From positions 1,240,001 to 1,304,000 of the forward strand of contig NW_022881647.1 in the NCBI RefSeq assembly GCF_003369915.1: a stretch of 64,000 bases of DNA. Direction: 5' to 3'. This DNA is from Drosophila miranda (Eukaryota; Arthropoda; Insecta; Diptera; Drosophilidae). The position numbers were made by a program, and so were the translations under genes. Shown here in pieces: positions 1 through 11,853 of this stretch (positions are counted from its first letter, which is position 1; the number at the start of each line of letters is the position of its first letter). The notes below the pieces were generated by a model. It saw only the letters and a program-made list of their open reading frames with translations. It searched no databases and was not told the DNA's origin.

Positions 1-1724
1 CTCCAGCAGGAGAAGTTCTGCGAAGAGCTGGGCGCACTGCCGCTCCCTCTACTGGCGGACCCGCTGCCCCTGCCCGATGAGATGGACGGCTTTCGCGACC
101 ATCTCGACAACCTGCGCTCTCAGCGCGCAGTGCGCCAGACGGAGCTGGACCAGCTGCGCAAGGCCATCAAGCATGACATGAAGATGCTCGAGTGATTGCC
201 CCAGACCGATGCAGAGGATCGCCTACTGAACGATCTGAGCCACAATCTAACACCAGAGACACTAGAGCGGCTGCGGAAGATGCGCAACAGTTATGCCGAG
301 CAGATCCAGGAGCTGCGCTCCAAAAATCCATGACATGCGCGAGAAGATCTACGTGCTGTGGGATCGCCTCCAGGAGACGGACGAGAGCGCCATGCGACGA
401 GTGCGCGAGTGCACCGAGAATACGCAGCGCACCTATGACATCCTCCATTCGGAGCTGCAGCGCTGCCAGGCACTGCGCAGCCAGAACCTCAAGACGTTCA
501 TCGAGCAGCTGCGCATTCGAGATAAGCAAGTGGTGGATCTAACGCTCAAGAGCCAGCAGGAGCGCAAGCGTTTCTCCAACTACTACAATAAGTATTACAA
601 CGAAGACCTGTTGAGCTGCACGAGCTGGAGCTGATGATCTGAAGAGCTTCTACACGTGCAACAAGGAGATTTTCGATCTGTACGAGAGCCGTGCAGAACT
701 TTGGTCCCGCATGCAGGCTCTAGAGGCAAAGGCCAACGAGCCGAATCGTTTCAACAATCGTGCGCCAGTCCTTAAAGAGGAAAAGGAACGCAAGGCCATC
801 ACCTCGAAGCTGCCCAAGATTGAGCAGCAGATCACTGAACTGGTGCACGCCTATGAGGTGCAATCGCATGGCCCGTTTCTGGTTTATGGCGAGAACATAC
901 TGGAGCTGATGGCTGGCGAATGGGAGAACTATCGGCAGGCCAAGCAGAGCTCGGCCCGCAAGAAGGCCCCGCCACCACGAGGACGGGCAGCAGCAGCAAA
1001 TTGATGATGCCACCGCCGACTGCCGGTTCAACGGCCCCTCGCACGCCCCGAACTTTGAAGAACATGTCCTCAATGTCGACCTCGACAATGTCGTTGCGCA
1101 AGACCCCAACAATCCAGCTGATCACTCCCAATATGACCAAGAGCACTGGGAATCTGCACAAGCGACTGAATCCATCAGCAGCCGCCAGCTCTTCGGGGTA
1201 TCGGACTCCCAACGCCAAGCGCAGCCTCATGAGCTCTCTGAATTCGATACGCCAGTCGCCGTCTACCGCACAGCGGCTGGCCAACAGCCAGCTGAAGGCG
1301 TCCAAGTCGCCACTAAAGCGGGTCCGCGTCCTGGACAACACATTGCGTCGCAGCGGGGATTGGGCAGACGCAGCATTGGCACACGCTCGAACAAGAACCA
1401 CGCACAAAATCAGCGGGATCGCCCAGCGATTCCGAGTATATGACCGATGAGACCACTGAAAATGACCGCGAAGCCGGGATCTCCTATGAAGAATTGGTGC
1501 CCACGAGTCGCTCCTCAGTGCTGCCCGTCGGCGGGGCTCAGCATCAGCGCAATCGCGTGGCTGTGCCACGAATTCGCCATGTCCTCGTAAACCACAATTC
1601 GGTGGCGTCGGCCGCCAACACACCGTCAAAGCAGGCGGTCAATCAGGAGGAGAGGCCTCGATTTGGCAATCAATTGAAGCTCCCATCGCCACGTGAAAGT
1701 CGCATGTGGCCGAATCCACGATGA
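1..1724 (+). pseudogene. feo: fascetto-like gene, copy 1 (5' part outside window, frame broken)
   Basis: This is the third-to-last-complete copy of the PRC1/MAP65-family gene described at 4365; only its 3' two thirds lies in the window. Relative to copy 2 it has a TGA at about 193-195, an extra A near 323, a compensating insertion/deletion pair around 514-537, lost G residues near 614 and 632, and a ~14 base loss near 1415 where the sequence joins directly to the GATCGCCCAGCG stretch. The terminal frame ends at 1724 with the same WPNPR ending as the other copies. A cleavage signal AATAAA lies at 1810-1815. Many differences are one-base indels, so part of the damage could be assembly error rather than decay. 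Confidence 0.8.
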
Positions 1725-2315
1725 GATTATTGGAATTTTTATTTGCGTTTTATGTTTGATCTCATTTTTTGTACCTTTATCATTTTTCATTTATTTTCGA
1801 TGTTGGCCCAATAAAAATTAAATTACCTTCAAGAAGGACAACCGAACCAAAAAAAAAATAACAAGATATAAAAAAGCGCTAAAGATTAGCTTGTTTATAT
1901 TATTATCAGGCCCAAAACTTTCGGCAGTCTACCGACCATTCCATGCCCAATAAATTAAATTTGGCCAAAAAATCTGATGCCATAATTATGGCGATTTATT
2001 TGTTTCATTTCATTGAGAGTCAGATCAATCATAATACTATATTCCTAAATATTCCGTAGAAGGTATAACATAGTCGATCAAATAGCAGTCTATATTAAAA
2101 AAATATGGCAAATGTTTACAATTATTTCTGTTTGGCATTCGCACGCTCCCGCGAACGTGTTTTGGCACTCTCTCTCTCTCTTGTTCTGTTTGTGCTCTGT
2201 TATCGGTCAGCTCTTTTTGCAACAAAGCTCTCGCAGGCCTTTCAAATAGCTAGCTAATGGAATGATTTAGCAGTATAGCTCTGGCAGTGAATGAATTAAG
2301 TTCCTAACAAGCAAA
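1725..2315 (+). promoter_or_regulatory. feo 3' flank and CYP12 upstream region, copy 1
   Basis: This AT-rich 591 bp spacer has no gene of its own. It holds the feo poly(A) signal AATAAA at 1810-1815, a short A run at about 1850, and a 14-base CT repeat at 2168-2181, which reads as a GA repeat on the other strand and is a plausible GAGA-factor site. The P450 start codon follows at 2316. No TATA box is convincing. The whole segment is repeated at 6485-7084 and 11254-11853. Confidence 0.6.
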
Positions 2316-4189
2316 ATGTTGAAAGTGCGCAGCGGTCTATCTATAATTCAGGCGCAAAAAGCAGCCCTCTCTGTCAGCAGTCCGCTGGTAAATATATAGT
2401 ATACATATAGATCCGATATCACAGTGATATACGTTTTTAAATCTCTTGTAGCGTTGGCAGACCACAGCAGCTGTAGCAGAGCCCAGAAATGATGCAGAGT
2501 GGCTACAAGCTCGTCCCTTTGATCAGATTCCTAGTACAACTTTTCTGTCTACTGTTCGGAATTTTATGCCTGGAGGAAAATATAGCAAACTGGACATTGT
2601 GAAATTGTTCAAAGCTTTGCAAGACGACTATGGAAACATATTATATTTACCAGGTATGATGGGAGGTACGTCATACCTGATGACTCACAATCCCAAGGAC
2701 TTCGAGGTCGTGTTCCGGAACGAAGGAGTGTGGCCGCATCGGCCTGGCAGCGATACTCTTCGCTATCATCGGAAGACTCATAAAGAGGATTTCTTCCAGG
2801 GAGTGGAGGGAGCTTTACCCACACAAGGAAAAACCTGGAGCGACTTTCGATCGGCTGTAAATCCTGTCCTAATGCAGCCGAAGAACGTGCGGCTTTACTA
2901 TAAGAAGATGTCCCAAGTGAACCAGGAGTTTGTGCAACGGTGCGTATGACTGATAATAAATCCCTGTTTACGCTCAAGTATGTTCTCCCCCCTTCACAGT
3001 ATTAAAGCACTCCGTGATATCGATACCCAGGAAGCTCCAGATGATTTCTTAAACGTTATAAATCGGTGGACCCTCGAGTCAGTCTCTGTGGTGGCTCTGG
3101 ACAAGCAGTTGGGACTGCTCAAAGAGTCGGGCGATAACGACCAGGCTGTGTTACTTTTCAAGTACCTGGACGATTTTTTTGAATTAACAGCCGATCTGGA
3201 GATGAAGCCCTCCATCTGGCGTTACGTTAAAACACCAAGCTAATGAAGCTAATGAAGTCCCTAGATGGCGTTCAAGAAATAACTTCAGCGTATGTAGACG
3301 AAGCTATAGAGCGTCTAGAGAAAGAGGCCAAGGAGGGTGTTGTCCGCCCTGAGAGCGAGCAGAGTGTACTGGAAAAGCTGCTCAAGATCGACAAAAAGGT
3401 GGCGACGGTTATGGCCATGGACATGCTAATGGCCGGAGTGGATACCGTACGTAGTCTGTTGTTCTCATACTTACCCTTATCTCATACATACTTTTTTTCC
3501 AGACCTCAAGTACCTTTACAGCGGCCTTGCTGTGCCTTGCCAAGAATCCGGAGAAGCAGGCCATACTCCGAGAAGAGGTGATGAAGGTTCTACCCGAGAA
3601 GGACTCCGAATTCACTGAGGCATCGATGAAGAACGTTCCCTATCTACGTGCCTGCATCAAAGAGTCACAACGGATCTATCCTTTGGTCATCGGCAATGGC
3701 CGATTTCTCAATCGGGACAGCGTTTTGAGCGGATACCAAGTGCCAGCTGGTACCTGTGTGTCGATGGTTCCCCTGAGCTTGCTATCAAGCGAGGAGCACT
3801 TCCCCAAGGCTGCTGAGTTCCTGCCAGAACGTTGGATTCGTAACGCCACAGACTCCAACGGGCAATGCCCGGCAAATGACTTGAAGCTGAAGAATCCGTT
3901 TGTGTTCTTGCCCTTCGGATTTGGACCCCGGATGTGCGTTGGAAAGCGCATCGTGGACATGGAGCTCGAGCTGGGCATCGCTCGACTCATTCGGAACTTT
4001 AGCATCGAGTTCAATCATCCCACGGAGAACGCTTTCCGCTCCTCCCTGATCAATTTGCCCAACAGTAAACACATTTCTCATCCTAAATTATCTTTACAAC
4101 TGGAAAACCTTGAAGGAACTTATTTGCAATATAAAGCAGGTGTTTTTTTGGCCGCACGTCAATCAGAATCAACTTGTTTTGTGCTTTGA
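2316..4189 (+). pseudogene. CYP12-type mitochondrial cytochrome P450, copy 1 (one frameshift)
   Basis: Four exons are visible: 2316-2387, 2452-2939, 3000-3446 and 3503-4189, with GT-AG introns of 64, 60 and 56 bp. The product matches copy 2 (7085) including the mitochondrial-type basic N-terminus, the I-helix AGVDTT split by intron 3, ExxR in KESQR, PERW, and the heme loop [10 protein letters not shown]. Exon 3 has lost one C of a CCC run near 3236 compared with copy 2, which ends the frame at 3243 after YVKTPS. Everything else is intact, so this is either a very young pseudogene or a functional gene with a consensus error. Confidence 0.85.
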
Positions 4190-4364
4190 GGCATGAGGCA
4201 AATCAAGCACACAAAATTTTCATTGTGCAATTTGTGCCAACACGAGAGGCGTCACTTATCTGTGCGGAGGCATTTTCCTTGAGCAACACATTGTGCAATC
4301 GAAATCCTGCACACATCACATAAATTCCTTCCATTCGCGAATACAAGACCCATTCCTATTGGCT
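4190..4364 (+). promoter_or_regulatory. Short CYP12-feo intergenic region, copy 1/2 junction
   Basis: Only 175 bp separates the P450 stop from the chosen feo start. The feo promoter must lie here or within the P450 gene. No TATA or clear initiator is recognised. An upstream in-frame ATG at 4293 is possible, but the ATG at 4365 sits in a better context (GCTATGG) and begins the acidic N-terminal helix expected for this family. The equivalent region of the next unit is 8960-9134. Confidence 0.45.
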
Positions 4365-6484
4365 ATGGTTGACCCAACCTCCATCAAGGGAGAGATCCTT
4401 GAGATGACTGGCGAGCATGTGGAGCAGCTCCATTCAATGTGGTCCCTCATGTTCGAGCCGAAGACATGCGAGGACTTTCTGCACAAACTCAAGGCGCACG
4501 CGGATAATTTCTATACGGATCTGCTGACCGAGTCGCGGGAGAAGCAGGCGGCCATCCTGGATGACATAGCCGCACTCCGAGCCGAGGCCAGCGACCTCAC
4601 CCGACTCCTCCATGAGACGGTGGACATTGGTCAGAGGCCCGACGATGTGCCACTGATCATATGGCAGCTGAAGCTGGACAAAAGCATTGAGCATCTGCGC
4701 GAGGAGCTCTCGAAACGTCGGGCGGAGATCGGGGAGCTGCTGCTCCAGCAGGAGCAGCTCTGCGAAGAGCTGGGCGCACTGCCGCTCCCTCTACTGGCGG
4801 ACCCGCTGCCCCTGCCCGATGAGATGGACGGCTTTCGCGACCATCTCGACAACCTGCGCTCTCAGCGCGCAGTGCGCCAGACGGAGCTGGACCAGCTGCG
4901 CAAGGCCATCAAGCATGACATGAAGATGCTCGAGCTGATGCCCCAGACCGATGCAGAGGATCGCCTACTGAACGATCTGAGCCACAATCTAACACCAGAG
5001 ACACTAGAGCGGCTGCGGCAGATGCGCAACAGTTATGCCGAGCAGATCCAGGAGCTGCGCTCCAAAATCCATGACATGCGCGAGAAGATCTACGTGCTGT
5101 GGGATCGCCTCCAGGAGACGGACGAGAGCGCCATGCGACGAGTGCGCGAGTGCACCGAGAATACGCAGCGCACCTATGACATCCTCCATTCGGAGCTGCA
5201 GCGCTGCCAGGCACTGCGCAGCCAGAACCTCAAGACGTTCATCGAGCAGCTGCGCGTCGAGATAAGCAAGTGGTGGGATCTAACGCTCAAGAGCCAGCAG
5301 GAGCGCAAGCGTTTCTCCAACTACTACAATAAGTATTACAACGAAGACCTGTTGGAGCTGCACGAGCTGGAGCTGGATGATCTGAAGAGCTTCTACACGT
5401 GCAACAAGGAGATTTTCGATCTGTACGAGAGCCGTGCAGAACTTTGGTCCCGCATGCAGGCTCTAGAGGCAAAGGCCAACGAGCCGAATCGTTTCAACAA
5501 TCGTGGCGGCCAGTTCCTTAAAGAGGAAAAGGAACGCAAGGCCATCACCTCGAAGCTGCCCAAGATTGAGCAGCAGATCACTGAACTGGTGCACGCCTAT
5601 GAGGTGCAATCGCATGGCCCGTTTCTGGTTTATGGCGAGAACATACTGGAGCTGATGGCTGGCGAATGGGAGAACTATCGGCAGGCCAAGCAGAGCTCGG
5701 CCCGCAAGAAGGCCCCGCCCACCACGAGGACGGGCAGCAGCAGCAAATTGATGATGCCACCGCCGACTGCCGGTTCAACGGCCCCTCGCACGCCCCGAAC
5801 TTTGAAGAACATGTCCTCAATGTCGACCTCGACAATGTCGTTGCGCAAGACCCCAACAATCCAGCTGATCACTCCCAATATGACCAAGAGCACTGGGAAT
5901 CTGCACAAGCGACTGAATCCATCAGCAGCCGCCAGCTCTTCGGGGTATCGGACTCCCAACGCCAAGCGCAGCCTCATGAGCTCTCTGAATTCGATACGCC
6001 CGTCGCCGTCTACCGCACAGCGGCTGGCCAACAGCCAGCTGAAGGCGTCCAAGTCGCCACTAAAGCGGGTCCGCGTCCTGGACAACACATTGCGTCGCAG
6101 CGGGGATTGGGCAGACGCAGCATTGGCACACGCTCGAACAAGAAGCCACGCACAAAATCAGCGGTGCCGGATACAAGATCGCCCAGCGATTCCGAGTATA
6201 TGACCGATGAGACCACTGAAAATGACCGCGAAGCCGGGATCTCCTATGAAGAATTGGTGCCCACGAGTCGCTCCTCAGTGCTGCCCGTCGGCGGGGCTCA
6301 GCATCAGCGCAATCGCGTGGCTGTGCCACGAATTCGCCATGTCCTCGTAAACCACAATTCGGTGGCGTCGGCCGCCAACACACCGTCAAAGCAGGCGGTC
6401 AATCAGGAGGAGAGGCCTCGATTTGGCAATCAATTGAAGCTCCCATCGCCACGTGAAAGTCGCATGTGGCCGAATCCACGATGA
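4365..6484 (+). CDS. feo: Fascetto-like PRC1/MAP65/Ase1 spindle midzone protein, copy 2
   Basis: This family bundles antiparallel microtubules at the central spindle and is needed for cytokinesis; in flies it works with the kinesin-4 Klp3A. The first ~290 residues are predicted coiled-coil rod, rich in Leu, Glu and Gln. The microtubule-binding spectrin-like domain follows (from ISKWWD at about residue 298 through ELMAGEW), including the family hallmark RGGQFLKEEK near residue 380. The tail is basic and rich in Ser/Thr-Pro (TPRTPRTLKN, SPLKRV), as expected for CDK-regulated sites. The continuous frame ends at 6203 (612 aa). A second frame, entered by one extra base in the G run at 6102-6105, gives a more natural C-terminus (KKPRTKSAVPD to WPNPR) ending at 6484. 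No intron interrupts the coding region. The poly(A) signal is at 6579-6584. Confidence 0.85.
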
Positions 6485-7084
6485 GATTATTGGAATTTTT
6501 ATTTGCGTTTTATGTTTGATTTCATTTTTTGTACCTTTATCTGTTTATCTCTGTTTCATTTATTTTCGATGTTGGCCCAATAAAAATTAAATTACCTTCA
6601 AGAAGGACAACCGAACCAAAAAAAAAATAACAAGATATAAAAAAGCGCTAAAGATTAGCTTGTTTATATTATTATCAGGCCCAAAACTTTCGGCAGTCTA
6701 CCGACCATTCCATGCCCAATAAATTAAATTTGGCCAAAAAATCTGATGCCATAATTATGGCGATTTATTTGTTTCATTTCATTGAGAGTCAGATCAATCA
6801 TAATACTATATTCCTAAATATTCCGTAGAAGGTATAACATAGTCGATCAAATAGCAGTCTATATTAAAAAAATATGGCAAATGTTTACAATTATTTCTGT
6901 TTGGCATTCGCACGCTCCCGCGAACGTGTTTTGGCACTCTCTCTCTCTCTTGTTCTGTTTGTGCTCTGTTATCGGTCAGCTCTTTTTGCAACAAAGCTCT
7001 CGCAGGCCTTTCAAATAGCTAGCTAATGGAATGATTTAGCAGTATAGCTCTGGCAGTGAATGAATTAAGTTCCTAACAAGCAAA
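6485..7084 (+). promoter_or_regulatory. feo 3' flank and CYP12 upstream region, copy 2
   Basis: This 600 bp AT-rich spacer carries the feo cleavage signal at 6579-6584 and the CT repeat at 6937-6950, about 135 bp before the P450 start codon. It differs from copy 1 mainly near 6540, where a short CTGTTTATCT stretch replaces ATTTTT. No other gene is visible. Confidence 0.6.
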
Positions 7085-8959
7085 ATGTTGAAAGTGCGCA
7101 GCGGTCTATCTATAATTCAGGCGCAAAAAGCAGCCCTCTCTGTCAGCAGTCCGCTGGTAAATATATAGTATACATATAGATCCGATATCACAGTGATATA
7201 CGTTTTTAAATCTCTTGTAGCGTTGGCAGACCACAGCAGCTGTAGCAGAGCCCAGAAATGATGCAGAGTGGCTACAAGCTCGTCCCTTTGATCAGATTCC
7301 TAGTACAACTTTTCTGTCTACTGTTCGGAATTTTATGCCTGGAGGAAAATATAGCAAACTGGACATTGTGAAATTGTTCAAAGCTTTGCAAGACGACTAT
7401 GGAAACATATTATATTTACCAGGTATGATGGGAGGTACGTCATACCTGATGACTCACAATCCCAAGGACTTCGAGGTCGTGTTCCGGAACGAAGGAGTGT
7501 GGCCGCATCGGCCTGGCAGCGATACTCTTCGCTATCATCGGAAGACTCATAGAAAGGATTTCTTCCAGGGAGTGGAGGGAGCTTTACCCACACAAGGAAA
7601 AACCTGGAGCGACTTTCGATCGGCTGTAAATCCTGTCCTAATGCAGCCGAAGAACGTGCGGCTTTACTATAAGAAGATGTCCCAAGTGAACCAGGAGTTT
7701 GTGCAACGGTGCGTATGACTGATAATAAATCCCTGTTTACGCTCAAGTATGTTCTCCCCCCTTCACAGTATTAAAGCACTCCGTGATATCGATACCCAGG
7801 AAGCTCCAGATGATTTCTTAAACGTTATAAATCGGTGGACCCTCGAGTCAGTCTCTGTGGTGGCTCTGGACAAGCAGTTGGGACTGCTCAAAGAGTCGGG
7901 CGATAACGACCAGGCTGTGTTACTTTTCAAGTACCTGGACGATTTTTTTGAATTAACAGCCGATCTGGAGATGAAGCCCTCCATCTGGCGTTACGTTAAA
8001 ACACCCAAGCTAATGAAGCTAATGAAGTCCCTAGATGGCGTTCAAGAAATAACTTCAGCGTATGTAGACGAAGCTATAGAGCGTCTAGAGAAAGAGGCCA
8101 AGGAGGGTGTTGTCCGCCCTGAGAGCGAGCAGAGTGTACTGGAAAAGCTGCTCAAGATCGACAAAAAGGTGGCGACGGTTATGGCCATGGACATGCTAAT
8201 GGCCGGAGTGGATACCGTACGTAGTCTGTTGTTCTCATACTTACCCTTATCTCATACATCCTTTTTTTCCAGACCTCAAGTACCTTTACAGCGGCCTTGC
8301 TGTGCCTTGCCAAGAATCCGGAGAAGCAGGCCGTACTCCGAGAAGAGGTGATGAAGGTTCTACCCGAGAAGGACTCCGAATTCACTGAGGCATCGATGAA
8401 GAACGTTCCCTATCTACGTGCCTGCATCAAAGAGTCACAACGGATCTATCCTTTGGTCATCGGCAATGGCCGATTTCTCAATCGGGACAGCGTTTTGAGC
8501 GGATACCAAGTGCCAGCTGGTACCTGTGTGTCGATGGTTCCCCTGAGCTTGCTATCAAGCGAGGAGCACTTCCCCAAGGCTGCTGAGTTCCTGCCAGAAC
8601 GTTGGATTCGTAACGCCACAGACTCCAACGGGCAATGCCCGGCAAATGACTTGAAGCTGAAGAATCCGTTTGTGTTCTTGCCCTTCGGATTTGGACCCCG
8701 GATGTGCGTTGGAAAGCGCATCGTGGACATGGAGCTCGAGCTGGGCATCGCTCGACTCATTCGGAACTTTAGCATCGAGTTCAATCATCCCACGGAGAAC
8801 GCTTTCCGCTCCTCCCTGATCAATTTGCCCAACAGTAAACACATTTCTCATCCTAAATTATCTTTACAACTGGAAAACCTTGAAGGAACTTATTTGCAAT
8901 ATAAAGTAGGTGTTTTTTTGGCCGCACGTCAATCAGAATCAACTTGTTTTGTGCTTTGA
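7085..8959 (+). CDS. CYP12-type mitochondrial cytochrome P450, copy 2 (intact)
   Basis: Exons are 7085-7156, 7221-7708, 7769-8216 and 8273-8959, giving 564 residues. Heme-thiolate monooxygenases of the CYP12 group sit in mitochondria, take electrons from ferredoxin, and some metabolise insecticides. The N-terminus is basic and amphipathic without a long hydrophobic anchor, which fits mitochondrial import. Visible motifs are the I-helix AGVDTT (across intron 3), ExxR in KESQR, PERW, and [12 protein letters not shown] with the heme-ligand Cys. The last ~40 residues after SLINLPN do not look like a normal P450 end: the expected beta-hairpin is replaced by a Ser/Leu-rich tail, so the 3' end may have been changed or an unrecognised intron exists. 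I assign it to CYP12 by overall similarity and will not name the paralogue. Confidence 0.88.
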
Positions 8960-9134
8960 GGCATGAGGCAAATCAAGCACACAAAATTTTCATTGTGCAA
9001 TTTGTGCCAACACGAGAGGCGTCACTTATCTGTGCGGAGGCATTTTCCTTGAGCAACACATTGTGCAATCGAAATCCTGCACACATCACATAAATTCCTT
9101 CCATTCGCGAATACAAGACCCATTCCTATTGGCT
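8960..9134 (+). promoter_or_regulatory. Short CYP12-feo intergenic region, copy 2/3 junction
   Basis: This repeats the 4190-4364 spacer with no obvious difference. It contains the candidate feo core promoter and the alternative upstream ATG at 9063. Confidence 0.4.
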
Positions 9135-11253
9135 ATGGTTGACCCAACCTCCATCAAGGGAGAGATCCTTGAGATGACTGGCGAGCATGTGGAGCAGCTC
9201 CATTCAATGTGGTCCCTCATGTTCGAGCCGAAGACATGCGAGGACTTTCTGCACAAACTCAAGGCGCACGCGGATAATTTCTATACGGATCTGCTGACCG
9301 AGTCGCGGGAGAAGCAGGCGGCCATCCTGGATGACATAGCCGCACTCCGAGCCGAGGCCAGCGACCTCACCCGACTCCTCCATGAGACGGTGGACATTGG
9401 TCAGAGGCCCGACGATGTGCCACTGATCATATGGCAGCTGAAGCTGGACAAAAGCATTGAGCATCTGCGCGAGGAGCTCTCGAAACGTCGGGCGGAGATC
9501 GGGGAGCTGCTGCTCCAGCAGGAGCAGCTCTGCGAAGAGCTGGGCGCACTGCCGCTCCCTCTACTGGCGGACCCGCTGCCCCTGCCCGATGAGATGGACG
9601 GCTTTCGCGACCATCTCGACAACCTGCGCTCTCAGCGCGCAGTGCGCCAGACGGAGCTGGACCAGCTGCGCAAGGCCATCAAGCATGACATGAAGATGCT
9701 CGAGCTGATGCCCCAGACCGATGCAGAGGATCGCCTACTGAACGATCTGAGCCACAATCTAACACCAGAGACACTAGAGCGGCTGCGGCAGATGCGCAAC
9801 AGTTATGCCGAGCAGATCCAGGAGCTGCGCTCCAAAATCCATGACATGCGCGAGAAGATCTACGTGCTGTGGGATCGCCTCCAGGAGACGGACGAGAGCG
9901 CCATGCGACGAGTGCGCGAGTGCACCGAGAATACGCAGCGCACCTATGACATCCTCCATTCGGAGCTGCAGCGCTGCCAGGCACTGCGCAGCCAGAACCT
10001 CAAGACGTTCATCGAGCAGCTGCGCGTCGAGATAAGCAAGTGGTGGGATCTAACGCTCAAGAGCCAGCAGGAGCGCAAGCGTTTCTCCAACTACTACAAT
10101 AAGTATTACAACGAAGACCTGTTGGAGCTGCACGAGCTGGAGCTGGATGATCTGAAGAGCTTCTACACGTGCAACAAGGAGATTTTCGATCTGTACGAGA
10201 GCCGTGCAGAACTTTGGTCCCGCATGCAGGCTCTAGAGGCAAAGGCCAACGAGCCGAATCGTTTCAACAATCGTGGCGGCCAGTTCCTTAAAGAGGAAAA
10301 GGAACGCAAGGCCATCACCTCGAAGCTGCCCAAGATTGAGCAGCAGATCACTGAACTGGTGCACGCCTATGAGGTGCAATCGCATGGCCCGTTTCTGGTT
10401 TATGGCGAGAACATACTGGAGCTGATGGCTGGCGAATGGGAGAACTATCGGCAGGCCAAGCAGAGCTCGGCCCGCAAGAAGGCCCCGCCCACCACGAGGA
10501 CGGGCAGCAGCAGCAAATTGATGATGCCACCGCCGACTGCCGGTTCAACGGCCCCTCGCACGCCCCGAACTTTGAAGAACATGTCCTCAATGTCGACCTC
10601 GACAATGTCGTTGCGCAAGACCCCAACAATCCAGCTGATCACTCCCAATATGACCAAGAGCACTGGGAATCTGCACAAGCGACTGAATCCATCAGCAGCC
10701 GCCAGCTCTTCGGGGTATCGGACTCCCAACGCCAAGCGCAGCCTCATGAGCTCTCTGAATTCGATACGCCGTCGCCGTCTACCGCACAGCGGCTGGCCAA
10801 CAGCCAGCTGAAGGCGTCCAAGTCGCCACTAAAGCGGGTCCGCGTCCTGGACAACACATTGCGTCGCAGCGGGGATTGGGCAGACGCAGCATTGGCACAC
10901 GCTCGAACAAGAAGCCACGCACAAAATCAGCGGTGCCGGATACAAGATCGCCCAGCGATTCCGAGTATATGACCGATGAGACCACTGAAAATGACCGCGA
11001 AGCCGGGATCTCCTATGAAGAATTGGTGCCCACGAGTCGCTCCTCAGTGCTGCCCGTCGGCGGGGCTCAGCATCAGCGCAATCGCGTGGCTGTGCCACGA
11101 ATTCGCCATGTCCTCGTAAACCACAATTCGGTGGCGTCGGCCGCCAACACACCGTCAAAGCAGGCGGTCAATCAGGAGGAGAGGCCTCGATTTGGCAATC
11201 AATTGAAGCTCCCATCGCCACGTGAAAGTCGCATGTGGCCGAATCCACGATGA
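9135..11253 (+). pseudogene. feo: fascetto-like gene, copy 3 (extra frameshift)
   Basis: This copy is nearly identical to copy 2 up to about 10767. There one C of the CCC in the CGCCCG context is missing, so the frame runs into an Arg-rich tail and stops at 10811. It also carries the G-run frame break shared by all copies (10871-10874). The two breaks lie about 100 bp apart in the disordered tail; the rod and microtubule-binding domain are unaffected, so a truncated but microtubule-binding product is conceivable. The poly(A) signal is at 11348-11353. Confidence 0.75.
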
Positions 11254-11853
11254 GATTATTGGAATTTTTATTTGCGTTTTATGTTTGATTTCATTTTTTG
11301 TACCTTTATCTGTTTATCTCTGTTTCATTTATTTTCGATGTTGGCCCAATAAAAATTAAATTACCTTCAAGAAGGACAACCGAACCAAAAAAAAAATAAC
11401 AAGATATAAAAAAGCGCTAAAGATTAGCTTGTTTATATTATTATCAGGCCCAAAACTTTCGGCAGTCTACCGACCATTCCATGCCCAATAAATTAAATTT
11501 GGCCAAAAAATCTGATGCCATAATTATGGCGATTTATTTGTTTCATTTCATTGAGAGTCAGATCAATCATAATACTATATTCCTAAATATTCCGTAGAAG
11601 GTATAACATAGTCGATCAAATAGCAGTCTATATTAAAAAAATATGGCAAATGTTTACAATTATTTCTGTTTGGCATTCGCACGCTCCCGCGAACGTGTTT
11701 TGGCACTCTCTCTCTCTCTTGTTCTGTTTGTGCTCTGTTATCGGTCAGCTCTTTTTGCAACAAAGCTCTCGCAGGCCTTTCAAATAGCTAGCTAATGGAA
11801 TGATTTAGCAGTATAGCTCTGGCAGTGAATGAATTAAGTTCCTAACAAGCAAA
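11254..11853 (+). promoter_or_regulatory. feo 3' flank and CYP12 upstream region, copy 3
   Basis: Same content as the other two copies: AATAAA at 11348-11353 and a CT repeat at 11706-11719. It now precedes a truncated P450. Confidence 0.55.

Noticed and set aside
2200..2316. TATA box for the P450
   Set aside because: AT-rich words occur, but none is at a clear distance from a start site; only the CT repeat is reported.
4293..4364. Upstream ATG as the feo start
   Set aside because: The added 24 residues are Ser/His-rich and unlike the family N-terminus; the ATG at 4365 has the better context.
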